Of a stretch of DNA of 64,000 bases, positions 31,226 to 40,497 are shown in pieces. The DNA is taken from contig VHBO01000007.1 of NCBI GenBank assembly GCA_016871895.1, forward strand, positions 1 to 64,000, written 5' to 3'. Source of the stretch: Gemmatimonadota bacterium (GTDB lineage Bacteria; Gemmatimonadota; Gemmatimonadetes; Gemmatimonadales; Gemmatimonadaceae). Each line of letters opens with the position of its first letter. Position 1 is the first letter of the stretch. Position numbers and translations under genes: made by a program. The notes beneath the pieces were generated by a model that was not told the origin of the DNA, did no database searches, and saw nothing but the letters and a program-made list of their open reading frames with translations.

Positions 31226-32391
31226 CGGACGACCGTCGACAGGAACGACGTCCCGCACCCGCGGAAGGGGACGCCAAGCCACTCGGCCACCGTCGCCCCG
31301 AGATCCGAGAAGGTCGACCGGCGCCCGATCGGCCCAGGGACGACCGCCCCCCCGAGCGCCAGCACCGGCACGCACTCGCGCGCGTGGTCCGTCGAGGGCG
31401 TGGTGGGATCGTTCCCGTGGTCGGCGGTGATGAACAACAGATCGTCCTGGCGGAGGGCGGCGATGAGCTGGGGGAGTGCGGCGTCGAAGGCACGCAACGC
31501 CCCGTGGAACCCCGGAACGTCGTTCCGGTGCCCGAAGAGCTGGTCGAAATCTACAAGGTTGGCGAACAACAACCCATCCGGCCCCCCGTGGAGCCACTCA
31601 AGGATCCGCGCGATGCCGTCGGCGTTGTCCGCCGTATGCCCCCCCTCGAGCCCACGCCGGGCGAAGAGGTCATCGACCTTCCCCACCCCGGCCCGCGGGA
31701 TCCCCGCCGCGGCGAGTGCGTCGAGCAACGTCTCGGCGGGCGGGGCGATCGCGAGATCGCGACGGTTCGCGGTCCGCCGCCACGCCCCGGGCACGCCAAC
31801 GAAAGGCCGCGCGATCACCCGGGAGATGTCGTGCGGCGCGACGAGCATCGCCCGCGCCGTCTCACAGGCGGCGTAGAGCTCCTCGAGCGGCACCACCGCC
31901 TCGTGCGCGGCCACCTGGAAGACGGAGTCCGCGGAGGTGTAGACGATCCAATCCCCGGTCCGCTGATGCGCCTCGCCGTACGTCTCGAGGACCGCGGTCC
32001 CGCTAGCGACCACGTTGCCGAGCACTCGCCGTCCCGTCCGCCGCGCGAACTCCTCGACAAGCGCAGCCGGGAACCCCTGCGGATACGTGGGGAACGGGCG
32101 CGCCAGATGCACCCCAGCGATCTCCCAGTGGCCGGTGGTGCTGTCCTTGCCCGCCGATCGGGGCTCCAAGAGGCCCCAGGCCGCCGTCGGCGACTCGACC
32201 GCCGCGACGCCCACCAACGGTGCGATGTGCCCGAGGCCGGCGCGCTCGAGGTTCGGCACGTGCAGCCCGCCGACGGCGCGTGCGAGGTTGCCGAGGGTGT
32301 GCGAGCCGACGTCGCCGTACGCCGCGGCGTCAGGCGCCTCGCCGATGCCGACGCCATCGAGCACGAGGATGATCGCGCGCCGTGCCATCAA
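31222..32391 (-). CDS. deoB: Phosphopentomutase
   Basis: AIILVLDGVGIGEAPDAAAYGDVGSHTLGNLA; SAGKDSTTGHWEIAGV; TADHGNDPTTPSTDHARE. Confidence 0.97.
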   Translation of the reverse strand: MMARRAIILVLDGVGIGEAPDAAAYGDVGSHTLGNLARAVGGLHVPNLERAGLGHIAPLVGVAAVESPTAAWGLLEPRSAGKDSTTGHWEIAGVHLARPFPTYPQGFPAALVEEFARRTGRRVLGNVVASGTAVLETYGEAHQRTGDWIVYTSADSVFQVAAHEAVVPLEELYAACETARAMLVAPHDISRVIARPFVGVPGAWRRTANRRDLAIAPPAETLLDALAAAGIPRAGVGKVDDLFARRGLEGGHTADNADGIARILEWLHGGPDGLLFANLVDFDQLFGHRNDVPGFHGALRAFDAALPQLIAALRQDDLLFITADHGNDPTTPSTDHARECVPVLALGGAVVPGPIGRRSTFSDLGATVAEWLGVPFRGCGTSFLSTVVR

Positions 32392-33476
32392 CCGCCCCGA
32401 TGGAGGCGCGGCAGCCGGAGCCGGAGCCCCGTCAGGAGCTCGTAGGGGGAGATCCCCGCCCCCGTGGCCACCGCCTCGACCGTGCGGAGCGCCGCCCCGT
32501 TCCGGCCAAGGAAGGTGATGGTATCACCGAGCGCGCACGCGACGTCGGTAACGTCGAGCATCGCCATATCCATCGTGACGACGCCGACGATCGGTACCGG
32601 CTGCCCCTGGCAGAGCGCGGTGGCCGCATTCCCGAGCGCGCGCCGCACGCCATCCGCGTACCCGCAGGCGACGGTCGCGATGCGACGCGTGGTGCGGGCA
32701 CGCCAGGTGGCGCCGTAGCTGACCGACTCCCCGGGCGCGACCTCACGCAGCTCCAGCACGCGGGCGTGGAGCGCCGCGACCGGCTCCGGCTGCAGTGCCG
32801 CGCCGGCCCCGCTCCCGACGCCGTAGAGGAAGACGCCAGGCCGGACCGCGTCCCACGCGGAGGGACCGCGCCGTACGATGCCGGCGCTGTTCTCCGCGTG
32901 GACAAAGGTCGGCCGCTCGGGGAGCCGCGCGAGCGCCGCACGGAAGCGCTCCTCCTGCCGCTCCATCGAGCCGTCATCGGCCTCGGCCGAGTGGAAGTGC
33001 GTGAAGACCCCGGTCGGTGGGTGCGCCGAGAGCGTCGCCCGCAGGCCATCGAGCTGGTTCCAGTTCACGCCGGCCCGATGCATCCCCGTGTCGATCGCGA
33101 GGTGCCACGCCCCACCCTCGTGCGTCCACGCGGTGATCGTCTCCGCGGTCGAGAGGGTCGGCGTCATCCCCGCGGCACGGAGCTGGGGGAGATCGTCCAC
33201 CCGGACCGGGGTGAAGCAGAGGATGGGCCGGGCGATGCCGGCCGCGCGCAGCTCCTCTCCCTCCGCGATGGACGAGACGCCGAACGCATAGGGATCGAGG
33301 CGGTCGAGCGCCCGCGCGACCGGGACGGCGCCGAGCCCGTACGCATCCGCTTTCACCATCGGGATGAGCGGCGCACGCGCGTGTCGGGAGAGCGCCTCGG
33401 CGTTGCGGACGACCGCGCCGAGGTCGACCTCCACCCACGCGCGCGGCGGGACGGGCGGACTAGATTCTGCTCCCAT
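32388..33476 (-). CDS. alr: Alanine racemase
   Basis: PMVKADAYGLGAVPVAR (PLP Lys); VTMDMAMLDVTDV; YELLTGLRLRLPR. Confidence 0.95.
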   Translation of the reverse strand: MGAESSPPVPPRAWVEVDLGAVVRNAEALSRHARAPLIPMVKADAYGLGAVPVARALDRLDPYAFGVSSIAEGEELRAAGIARPILCFTPVRVDDLPQLRAAGMTPTLSTAETITAWTHEGGAWHLAIDTGMHRAGVNWNQLDGLRATLSAHPPTGVFTHFHSAEADDGSMERQEERFRAALARLPERPTFVHAENSAGIVRRGPSAWDAVRPGVFLYGVGSGAGAALQPEPVAALHARVLELREVAPGESVSYGATWRARTTRRIATVACGYADGVRRALGNAATALCQGQPVPIVGVVTMDMAMLDVTDVACALGDTITFLGRNGAALRTVEAVATGAGISPYELLTGLRLRLPRLHRGG

Positions 33477-33510
33477 GCGAAGCCGAAAGAGTACCGGAGC
33501 CCTCTGAGCC

Positions 33511-34302
33511 ATGCAAGACAAAGCCACGCTTGATGATGCGCTCGCGATCATGCGCGACCTCCGCGCCCGCGATGCCTGGGATCGGGCCCAGACCCACGAG
33601 TCGCTCCGCCCCTACCTCAACGAGGAGATGCACGAGCTCGACGAAGCGCTCCGCGACCACGACGACGCCGCGATGTGCGGTGAACTCGGCGACGTCCTCC
33701 TGCAGGTCCTCTTCCACGCGGTGATCGCCGAGGAGCGCGGCGCCTTCGGCCCGGAGGAGGTGGCCGGCTCGCTCGTCGGGAAGATGCGGCGGCGGCACCC
33801 GTGGCTCTACGGCACCGACACGGAGCGCACCCCGTGGGAGCAGATGAAGGCGAAGACGCGGGGATCGCTCGCGGAGGGGCTCCCCGCCGGTCTCCCGGCG
33901 CTGCACCGCGCGCACCGGCTCCAGGAGCGGGCGGCGGGGGTCGGCTTCGACTGGCCCGATGTGGCGGGCCCGCTCGAGAAGGTCGCCGAGGAGCTGGAGG
34001 AGGTGCGCGCGCAGATCGCGCAGGACGGCGCGCACTTCGACACGCACGGGGTCCCGAGCGCCGACCCGCGGCACGCGGCGCTTGAAGAAGAGCTCGGCGA
34101 CCTGCTCTTCGCCGTGGTCAATCTCTGCCGCAAGGCGGGGACACATCCCGCGCTCGCGCTCGACCGGGCGAATGCGAAGTTCCAGCGCCGGTTCGAGTCG
34201 GTGGAGCAGCGCGCCGTCGCGCGCGGGCTCGACGTTCGGACGGCCGGGCTCGAGGCGCTCGACCGGATCTGGGACGAAGTGAAAGCAGCCGAGCGGGGCT
34301 GA
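33511..34302 (+). CDS. mazG: Nucleoside triphosphate pyrophosphohydrolase MazG
   Basis: CPW-less MazG fold: YLNEEMHELDEAL; ELGDVLLQVLFHAVIAEERGAF; RRHPWLYG; ALEEELGDLLFAVVNLCRKAG. The only plus-strand CDS recognised. Confidence 0.95.
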   Translation: MQDKATLDDALAIMRDLRARDAWDRAQTHESLRPYLNEEMHELDEALRDHDDAAMCGELGDVLLQVLFHAVIAEERGAFGPEEVAGSLVGKMRRRHPWLYGTDTERTPWEQMKAKTRGSLAEGLPAGLPALHRAHRLQERAAGVGFDWPDVAGPLEKVAEELEEVRAQIAQDGAHFDTHGVPSADPRHAALEEELGDLLFAVVNLCRKAGTHPALALDRANAKFQRRFESVEQRAVARGLDVRTAGLEALDRIWDEVKAAERG

Positions 34303-34312
34303 CGCCCGCCGA

Positions 34313-34696
34313 TCAGATCGGCTTGTAGAGCGCGAAGTAGGTCGCGAGCCCGATCAGCAGCGGGGCGAGGAGGAGCATCGGCATCCCCCACGTGGGCCGG
34401 CGATATGGGAGCAACATCACCGCGCCGAGGAGCGCCCACACCGCGAGCTTCGCCCAGAGCCATCCCGGGAACGCGACGACGCCCGCGCGCGCGATGCCGA
34501 GGCGCGCGAGCATCCCGAAGCCACCGAGCAGGATGAGGAAGAGGCCGCCGCCGTAGAGCGCGACGAGGACGCGGCGCGCCCGCGGGCCCCGCCGCGTCCC
34601 GCCCTCGAGCGCGTGCAGCGCGGTGGCCCCGAGCGCCGCCATCGTGAGGGCGATGCCGATGAGATGGATGATCTCGTACAGGTCACGTGGGAACAT
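34313..34696 (-). CDS. Small integral membrane protein (about 4 TM)
   Basis: 127 aa, MFPRDLYEIIHLIGIALTMAALGATALHAL...; hydrophobic segments; in line after the ALDH gene. Confidence 0.7.
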   Translation of the reverse strand: MFPRDLYEIIHLIGIALTMAALGATALHALEGGTRRGPRARRVLVALYGGGLFLILLGGFGMLARLGIARAGVVAFPGWLWAKLAVWALLGAVMLLPYRRPTWGMPMLLLAPLLIGLATYFALYKPI

Positions 34697-34699
34697 CGT

Positions 34700-37102
34700 T
34701 CACTCGCCGTAGGGGACCCAGATGTTCTTGACGTGCGTCGCCTCGCGGAGGAAGGCCGGGGCGTCGGGGGTGGCGAACCAGTCGACCGCCCTCGTGTGAC
34801 ACCAGGTGCGCTTCAGGTTGCCGATCGACGCCGCTTCAACCGCCGTGCGGCCCGCCGCAGTGCCCCAGTACCAGAGGGCGTCGACGTCGTCGTGCGCCGC
34901 GAGGACGGCGGCCAACGCGTCCTTCGCCCCGGTCACGAGGTTGATCACCCCCGCCGGGACATCGGAACTCTCGAAGACCGTGTAGAGGTCGGTCGCCGCG
35001 AGGGGATGCCGCTCACTCGGGAGCGCGACCACCGCGTTCCCCGTCGCGACGAGGGGGGCGATGGTGGAGACGAGCCCGAGCAGCGGGGCCTCGTCGGGTG
35101 CCGCGACGCCCACCACACCGATCGCCTCGGGCATCGCGATCGCGATGCCGCGGATTGGCACGTGATGCACCGCCCCGTCCCACTTGTCGGCCCACGCCCC
35201 GTAGGTGAAGAGGCGCTCGAGGCTCGCCTCGACTTCCGCCCGCGCCGCCGCCGCGGTCACGCCGGTCATCGCCCGCAGGCGCGCCACGAACTCGTCGCGC
35301 CGCGCCGAAAGGTTCTCGGCCACGTAGTAGAGGATCTGCGCGCGCAGATGCGCCGTCGCGCGGCTCCAGCCGCCGACCGCGCCGCGCGCGGCTTCGACCG
35401 CGTTCCGAAGATCCTTGCGGTTCCCCTCCCCGACCTCGCCGATGCGCCGCCCCTTCGGGTCCACGATGATGCGAGCGTACCCGGAGTCCGGACGGGCCTG
35501 CTTCCCGCCGATGAAGAGCTTCGGCGTGCGATCGATGTCGGGCAGCGCCTCCGTGACCGGCGCGGCGGCCACCGCCGGACGCGCGCCCTTCCCCTTGGCG
35601 CGCACCGTGGTGCTCGCTCGACCGGCGCCCGCCGGTGACGTCGCGACCGGGGCGAGGTACTCCCACATCCCCTCGCGCCCCCCCTCGCGACCGTACCCGC
35701 TCTCGCGGTACCCGCCGAACCCGGCGGCGGCATCGAAGAGATTCGTCGCGTTCACCCAGACCACACCCGCCTTGAGCTTCGGCGCGATGTCGAGCGCGAG
35801 GTTTACGTTCTCGGTCCAGACGCTCGCGGCCAGCCCGTAGGGGGTGTTGTTCGCCAGCGCCACCGACTCCTCGGGGGTGCGGAAGCTCATCGCCACGAGC
35901 ACGGGTCCGAAGATCTCCTCCTGCGCGATCGTGCTCGCGGGGGCGACCTCGGTAAAGAGCGTCGGCGGGAAGAAGCACCCCGTGGTCGGCACTGGCGTGC
36001 TCGGCTGCCACATCGTCGCCCCCTCCGCCGTGCCGACCGCGCAGAGCGCGCGGATGCGCGCGAGCTGCTCCGCCGAGACGATCGCCCCCATATCGACGGC
36101 CTTGTCGAGCGGCGGGCCCACACGGAGCGTCTCCATCCGGGCGCGCAGCTTGGCGATCAGCCGGTCGTGCACCCCTTCCTGTACGAGGAGTCGCGAGCCC
36201 GCGCAGCAGACCTGGCCCTGGTTGAACCAGATCGCATCGACGACTCCCTCGACGACGGCGTCGAGGTCAGCGTCCTCGTACACGATGAAGGGCGACTTCC
36301 CGCCGAGTTCGAGCGAGAGCTTCTTCCCGCTCCCGGCGGTCGCCTTCCGGATGATGCGCCCGACCTCGGTGGAGCCGGTGAAGGCGACCTTGTCGATGCC
36401 GCGGTGCTCGACGAGTGCGGCCCCGGTCCGCCCGTCCCCGGTGATGACGTTCAGCACCCCGGCTGGAAGCCCGGCCTCGTGCGCCAGCTCCGCGAAGAGG
36501 AGCGCGGTCAGCGGGGTGTACTCCGCAGGCTTGAGCACCACCGTGTTCCCCGCCGCAAGCGCCGGCGCGACCTTCCACGCGAGCATCAGCAGCGGGAAGT
36601 TCCAGGGGATGACCTGACCCACCACGCCAACCGGGCCGTAACCCTCGAACTCGGTGGGCCGCAGCTGTGCCCATCCGGCGTGATGGTAGAAGTGCCGCGC
36701 GACGAGGGGCACGTCGAGATCGCGCGTCTCGCGGATCGACTTCCCGTTGTCGAGGGTCTCGAGCACCGCGAAGAGACGGCTGTGCTTCTGCACCATCCGC
36801 GCCAACGCATAGAGATACCGCGCCCGGGCGTGCGCCGGGAGTCGCGACCAGGGGCCGAACGCTTTCCGCGCCGCGGCGACGGCGGCGTCGACGGCCTTCG
36901 ACGTGCCCTGCGTGACGCGCGCGAGCCGGGCGTTCGTGCTCGGGTCGGTGACGTCGAAGGTCGTCCCCGCCTTCGTCCACGCCCCGGCGATGAAGTGCCC
37001 GAAGGTGGCGCGGTGGGCGGCGAGCCAGGCGCGCGCCTCCGCATCCCCCTCGGGCGCGGGGCCGTAGTCCATCGTCTCGAAGATCTCGGTCACGGTCGGC
37101 AT
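34700..37102 (-). CDS. Tandem-domain aldehyde dehydrogenase (ALDH16-like)
   Basis: N-terminal ALDH with KVAFTGSTEVG, LELGGKSPFIVYEDAD, FNQGQVCCAGSRL catalytic Cys, QEEIFGPVL; C-terminal second ALDH-like region (LFIGGKQARPDSGYARIIVDPKGRRIGEV...GVINLVTGAKDAL). Confidence 0.92.
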   Translation of the reverse strand: MPTVTEIFETMDYGPAPEGDAEARAWLAAHRATFGHFIAGAWTKAGTTFDVTDPSTNARLARVTQGTSKAVDAAVAAARKAFGPWSRLPAHARARYLYALARMVQKHSRLFAVLETLDNGKSIRETRDLDVPLVARHFYHHAGWAQLRPTEFEGYGPVGVVGQVIPWNFPLLMLAWKVAPALAAGNTVVLKPAEYTPLTALLFAELAHEAGLPAGVLNVITGDGRTGAALVEHRGIDKVAFTGSTEVGRIIRKATAGSGKKLSLELGGKSPFIVYEDADLDAVVEGVVDAIWFNQGQVCCAGSRLLVQEGVHDRLIAKLRARMETLRVGPPLDKAVDMGAIVSAEQLARIRALCAVGTAEGATMWQPSTPVPTTGCFFPPTLFTEVAPASTIAQEEIFGPVLVAMSFRTPEESVALANNTPYGLAASVWTENVNLALDIAPKLKAGVVWVNATNLFDAAAGFGGYRESGYGREGGREGMWEYLAPVATSPAGAGRASTTVRAKGKGARPAVAAAPVTEALPDIDRTPKLFIGGKQARPDSGYARIIVDPKGRRIGEVGEGNRKDLRNAVEAARGAVGGWSRATAHLRAQILYYVAENLSARRDEFVARLRAMTGVTAAAARAEVEASLERLFTYGAWADKWDGAVHHVPIRGIAIAMPEAIGVVGVAAPDEAPLLGLVSTIAPLVATGNAVVALPSERHPLAATDLYTVFESSDVPAGVINLVTGAKDALAAVLAAHDDVDALWYWGTAAGRTAVEAASIGNLKRTWCHTRAVDWFATPDAPAFLREATHVKNIWVPYGE

Positions 37103-37113
37103 CAGCGCGTGCC

Positions 37114-38076
37114 TCAGGGCATCGGGTGACGGTGCGCGGCCGCGTACCGGCCGGTCGCGAAGTGCTCGAGCTGGCGTTCGATGTCGGTCAGGAGCGAGGA
37201 GGCCCCGAACCGGAACAGGTCGGGCTGGAGCCAGCGCACGCCCAGTTCCTCCTTCATCAGCAGGAGAAAGTCGAGCGATTGCTTCGCGGTGCGGATCCCG
37301 CCCGCGGGCTTGTAGCCCACATACGCCCCGGTGGCCTCGTGATAGGCACGGATCTGCCGCACCATCGCCAAGGAAACGGGAAGCGTCGCGTTGACGCCCT
37401 CCTTCCCGGTGCTCGTCTTGATGAAGTCGGCGCCCGCCTGTATCGCGACCCAGCTCGCGCGCGCGACGTTCGTGAGGGTGGCGAGTTCGCCGGTGGCGAG
37501 GATCGCCTTCAGGTGCGCGTCGCCGCAGGCCTCACGGAAGGCGCGGACCTCGTCGTAGAGCGCGGCCCAGTCGCCGGTGAGGACGTGTGCCCGCGTGATC
37601 ACGATGTCGATCTCACGGGCACCGGCGGCGACGGAGGCCCGGATCTCCTCGAGCCGCTGCGCGAAGGGCGAGAGCCCCGCCGGGAATCCGGTCGAGACCG
37701 CGGCGACGGGGATCCCGCTCCCCTCGAGTGCGCGGACCGCCGTCTCGACCCACCGATGATAGACGCAGACGGCGCCGACGGTGAGGCCGAGCGATTCCAC
37801 GCCAAGGGCGCGGGTCAGATCGTCGCGGAGCGGATGGCGCGCCTTGGCGCAGAGCCGGCGAACGTTCCCGGCCGTATCGTCGCCGGAGAGCGTCGTCAGG
37901 TCCATCACCGCGATCGCCTTCAGCAACCAGGCGGCCTGCCACTGCTTCTTCACCGTGCGCCGCGTCGGGATCGTCGCCGCGCGGCGCTCGGCGGCGCTGC
38001 GATTCACGCGGATCGCCCGCACGACCTCCAGGTCGAGCGGCTGGCCAGGGTTCCGCGACAGCGGGCCCGCGCTCAC
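37114..38076 (-). CDS. deoC: Deoxyribose-phosphate aldolase
   Basis: MDLTTLSGDDT; VSTGFPAGLSPFAQRLEEI; LKAILATGEL; ADFIKTSTGKEGVNATL; YKPAGGIRT. Confidence 0.96.
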   Translation of the reverse strand: MSAGPLSRNPGQPLDLEVVRAIRVNRSAAERRAATIPTRRTVKKQWQAAWLLKAIAVMDLTTLSGDDTAGNVRRLCAKARHPLRDDLTRALGVESLGLTVGAVCVYHRWVETAVRALEGSGIPVAAVSTGFPAGLSPFAQRLEEIRASVAAGAREIDIVITRAHVLTGDWAALYDEVRAFREACGDAHLKAILATGELATLTNVARASWVAIQAGADFIKTSTGKEGVNATLPVSLAMVRQIRAYHEATGAYVGYKPAGGIRTAKQSLDFLLLMKEELGVRWLQPDLFRFGASSLLTDIERQLEHFATGRYAAAHRHPMP

Positions 38077-38124
38077 GCCGCGCCCCCCACGCGCGAGCCG
38101 ACCGTCTGCTCGGGCCTCACGCGG

Positions 38125-39432
<1,308 letters not shown>

Positions 39433-39502
39433 CGGGCGGGCTTCGCGTGAGGAGACTGGCGTAAGCTAGGCCCGGCCGAGACGGGGAGGAAGCGAGGGCG
39501 TC

Positions 39503-39521
39503 GCCCCGACACACCCGGGGC
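39503..39521. other. Hairpin directly after the CBS protein stop codon (GCCCCG-N7-CGGGGC)
   Basis: 6-bp perfect stem; no T-run, so a terminator role is uncertain. Confidence 0.4.
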
Positions 39522-39968
39522 TCAGTGCACGAGCGCGCCGGGCCGCGAGATCCCCTCCACCACGCGCTCGACGATCGCTGGGTCCGTCGGCCCGACGTGC
39601 GTCGCGAGATCAGCCTGTGCCACGACGCCGAGGACCGTGCCCCGGGCGTCGACCACCGGGATCCGGCGGACCTGGTTGCGGATCATCCGGTCCGCGATGT
39701 CGCCCACCGCGGCATCCGGGCTCACGGTGACGAGGGGCCCACGAGTCATGTGGTCGCGCACCTTGCTCCCGTTGCCGTGTCCGAGCGCCACGTGCCGCAC
39801 CACGATGTCGCGGTCCGTGATGATCCCCACGAGGTGCTTGCTCGCGAGGTCCTCGACGACCGGGAGCATTCCGACGTTTAGCAGCCGCATCAGCTCCGCG
39901 GCGTGAGGGATGGTGTCGCCGGCGGCGATCATCGCCGGACGCGGGGTCATCAGGTCACGGGCACGCAT
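39522..39968 (-). CDS. CBS-domain pair protein
   Basis: MRARDLMTPRPAMIAAGDTIPHAAELMRLLNVGMLPVVE...GIITDRDIVVR...RIPVVDARGTVLGVVAQADLA. Confidence 0.93.
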   Translation of the reverse strand: MRARDLMTPRPAMIAAGDTIPHAAELMRLLNVGMLPVVEDLASKHLVGIITDRDIVVRHVALGHGNGSKVRDHMTRGPLVTVSPDAAVGDIADRMIRNQVRRIPVVDARGTVLGVVAQADLATHVGPTDPAIVERVVEGISRPGALVH

Positions 39969-40497
39969 AAGGCTCTCCGAGAGGGAGATGGGCGGCGTCC
40001 CCACCGCCGGCGCACCGGGTGCGCGCCGGTCGATCGGGACGCGGGATCCCCGGCAGGGATCCACGGCCAGCAGGCTCGCCCCGCGACCGCGCGACCGCAG
40101 TCGGTGAACCCCCGCGCGGTGCGCCCGCGATCCACCGAAGCGCCCGTCAGGCGATCCGGCGCGATCTTTCCGGGTTTCTCCCATCGAATCGCGCCGGCGG
40201 CGGTGCCATCTTCGTCTCGCGTTCACGGGACGGTCACCCGCGGACGCTGCTCCCAACGGGACGCCGCTCTGGGGGCCGTGGATGGGCGTTCGACACCCGT
40301 TCACAGGTCGTGAGGTCGCTGGTCACGATCGTCGCATCCGGACCACGGATGCACCTGCGTCGGGACCGTCCGACAAGGGCAAATCGCCGGCGAGGCCACG
40401 TTCCGCGTGGCATGTCGAAACGCAGGAACCGGCGATACCAGCGGGAACAGGCTCGGCATCGGACCGCGGTACGGTCCGGGTCGGGCCTCTTTCGCGT
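39969..40497. other. Non-coding, hairpin-rich intergenic region between recG and the CBS gene
   Basis: No credible ORF; inverted repeats at 40044-40062, 40156-40197, 40334-40352, 40383-40436 (nested) and 40461-40477. Confidence 0.55.

Noticed and set aside
39969-40304. In-frame N-terminal extension of the CBS protein (ORF 39522-40304)
   Set aside because: Extension is Arg/Gly-rich without domain character; ATG at 39966-39968 follows an SD-like GGAGAG and starts the canonical CBS sequence.
40383-40436. Known riboswitch (for example ydaO/c-di-AMP) in the recG-CBS gap
   Set aside because: Some purine-rich GGGAAC/GGAACC fragments, but the conserved core and helix order could not be matched by eye; left as an unclassified structure.
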